From: Candidatus Obscuribacterales bacterium
Lineage (GTDB): Bacteria; Cyanobacteriota; Vampirovibrionia; Obscuribacterales; Obscuribacteraceae
DNA length: 64,000 bases
Direction: 5' to 3'
NCBI GenBank assembly: GCA_019750335.1
Contig: JAIEOQ010000005.1
Coordinates: 62,001-126,000 of the forward strand
Shown: positions 63,183 to 64,000 of the stretch, one piece after another
How positions within the stretch are numbered: position 1 is the first letter of the stretch
Layout: each line of letters starts with the position of its first letter
Translations under genes and position numbers: made by a program
Notes under the pieces: model-generated
What the model was told of the DNA's origin: nothing
What the model saw: only the letters and a program-made list of their open reading frames with translations
The model's database searches: none

Positions 63183-64000
63183 TACTCTTTGACCTCAATT
63201 ACATCGGCTTGAGAATAGCCGCGTAAGTTATTCGTATACATGCCTTCCAGTCGGACCGGTGACATTTGGAATTTGCCAGGTAGCTCCATGCGCACCATGG
63301 CATGCAGTTCTTGCTTACCGTTAGGCATGGTGGTTACAAAAAATGCTAAATGGTCGTCCATAATGTCTTGATGTGTCCACCAGAGCCGGCCGAAATCGTC
63401 AGCTTGGTTATTGGTCTCTTCACTCAATTCTTCTTTGCTGCTGTTAGTTACTACCTCGCCGCCGCTAGGTAGCGGTGCTTGCAAGATCACATAAGGCATT
63501 GAAGTTGGCGTATCAATAGTCACTTTCATCAAAAGTGTTTCACCCGCTTTAATCGCTCCCGATACCGGTACTTGTTCGAAGCTGATTTTGCCCTCGCGAT
63601 CAGGTGTCTTTGCTTGTAAGCGGAAGAAGCTGCGCTTGAGTGCCAACCCTTGTGGGACACTCTTAAGCACTGTCGTGTCGCCAGGTTGAATCGCTTTGTA
63701 ATAGTTGAGGCTTTGTGTCCAGTACAATCTGCCTTTGCCGATCTTATGCAATTTAGCTTCTGTTTGTCCGGGCTTTAGGCTTAAGCTGATTTGTTGTTCG
63801 GGCATAAACACTGATTTGTCATTAAAATGCAAAGACTGTCCTTCTGCAGTTATAACAAAATCGGTGCTAGCGGAACTTGGCTTCTTAAGCTCAACATCGG
63901 TAAAGGCGCGTAATACTTGGGCTGTCGTTTTGGTATTGCCCCATCCGTCTTTACCACGTTGAGAGATGATCCAAGTTTTAATTGAATCAATACGATCTGT
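63182..64000 (-). CDS. Alpha-2-macroglobulin family protein (3' end, runs off window)
   Basis: The frame stays open from 63182 to the window edge at 64000 (272 codons visible). Upstream of the TTG at 63832 it continues with WIISQRGKDGWGNTKTTAQ, the segment after the thioester domain of alpha-2-macroglobulins. The visible part then gives the C-terminal MG domains (LQAPLPSGGEVV, WTHQDIMDDHLAFFVTTMP, MYTNNLRGYSQADV). These proteins trap proteases in the periplasm. The N-terminus and thioester motif lie outside the window. Coupled to vanW. Confidence 0.85.
   Translation of the reverse strand, partial: TDRIDSIKTWIISQRGKDGWGNTKTTAQVLRAFTDVELKKPSSASTDFVITAEGQSLHFNDKSVFMPEQQISLSLKPGQTEAKLHKIGKGRLYWTQSLNYYKAIQPGDTTVLKSVPQGLALKRSFFRLQAKTPDREGKISFEQVPVSGAIKAGETLLMKVTIDTPTSMPYVILQAPLPSGGEVVTNSSKEELSEETNNQADDFGRLWWTHQDIMDDHLAFFVTTMPNGKQELHAMVRMELPGKFQMSPVRLEGMYTNNLRGYSQADVIEVKE

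Overview
This 64 kb window is a tightly packed bacterial chromosome segment of roughly middling GC content. It carries 57 protein-coding loci on both strands. I see no rRNA, tRNA, CRISPR array, transposase or phage gene, and no gene-free stretch longer than 300 bases. The cell envelope genes (RlpA, UppS, a lipoprotein band-7 protein, MBOAT/SGNH acetylation pairs, alpha-2-macroglobulin plus VanW) indicate a Gram-negative-type cell. Five TPR proteins, ankyrin, WG-repeat and roadblock proteins, frequent TTG/GTG starts, an MGDG-synthase-like glycosyltransferase and a LOR/SDH ornithine-cyclodeaminase-type protein fit a non-photosynthetic relative of cyanobacteria (Vampirovibrionia/Melainabacteria, Obscuribacter-like). 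That placement is an inference, not a proof.

Layout. 0-5.7 kb: alanine dehydrogenase, RlpA (start codon in an 11-bp hairpin), a kinesin-light-chain-like TPR protein, a CDF metal exporter and a TIGR01777 epimerase. 5.8-10 kb: first MBOAT + SGNH cassette and an ankyrin protein. 10-16.8 kb (minus strand): REC-GAF protein, alpha/beta hydrolase, large TPR protein, MutS. 17-26.3 kb: small secreted and roadblock proteins, UppS, YqeG-type phosphatase, TPR/proline-rich protein, hydrolases, an MGDG-synthase-like glycosyltransferase and the LOR/SDH protein. 26.5-32.6 kb: thioredoxin-like protein, then a second MBOAT + SGNH cassette extended by a GT-C membrane glycosyltransferase. 32.6-43.8 kb (minus): a Fic protein with a striking palindromic operator array, and a six-gene operon (Rossmann-SCP2 fusion, cysK, addB, addA, isochorismatase, GlcG/HbpS). 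44-53.4 kb: RDD protein, thiolase, a gene broken by one in-frame amber codon, ligA and three overlapping downstream genes, band-7 lipoprotein, WG-repeat and TPR proteins. 53.4-60.1 kb (minus): the most interesting block, described next. 60-64 kb: membrane proteins, VanW and the 3' end of an alpha-2-macroglobulin gene that runs off the window.

The 53.4-60.1 kb block looks like an aromatic acyl-CoA system. A free-standing PaaA-like di-iron oxygenase has its own promoter and terminator. It is followed by a FlK-type thioesterase, an EthD-type small protein, a BamA/Oah-flavoured crotonase, a PaaF-type hydratase, a PaaG-type isomerase and a complete NMT1/SsuABC-type uptake ABC transporter. PaaB, PaaC, PaaD, PaaE, PaaZ and PaaK are absent from the window. 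A thiolase lies about 8 kb away. The parts suggest uptake of a substrate, epoxidation of an aromatic CoA thioester, isomerisation, ring hydrolysis and beta-oxidation, with a thioesterase guarding the CoA pool. Substrate and electron donor are unknown.

All ten convergent gene pairs meet within -4 to +20 bp, three of them sharing a 4-bp stop-codon overlap, so transcription termination in this genome must mostly occur inside the opposing gene. Several start sites were moved downstream from the longest possible reading frame because a Shine-Dalgarno motif, a promoter or a 4-bp gene overlap favours the internal start; each such choice is stated.
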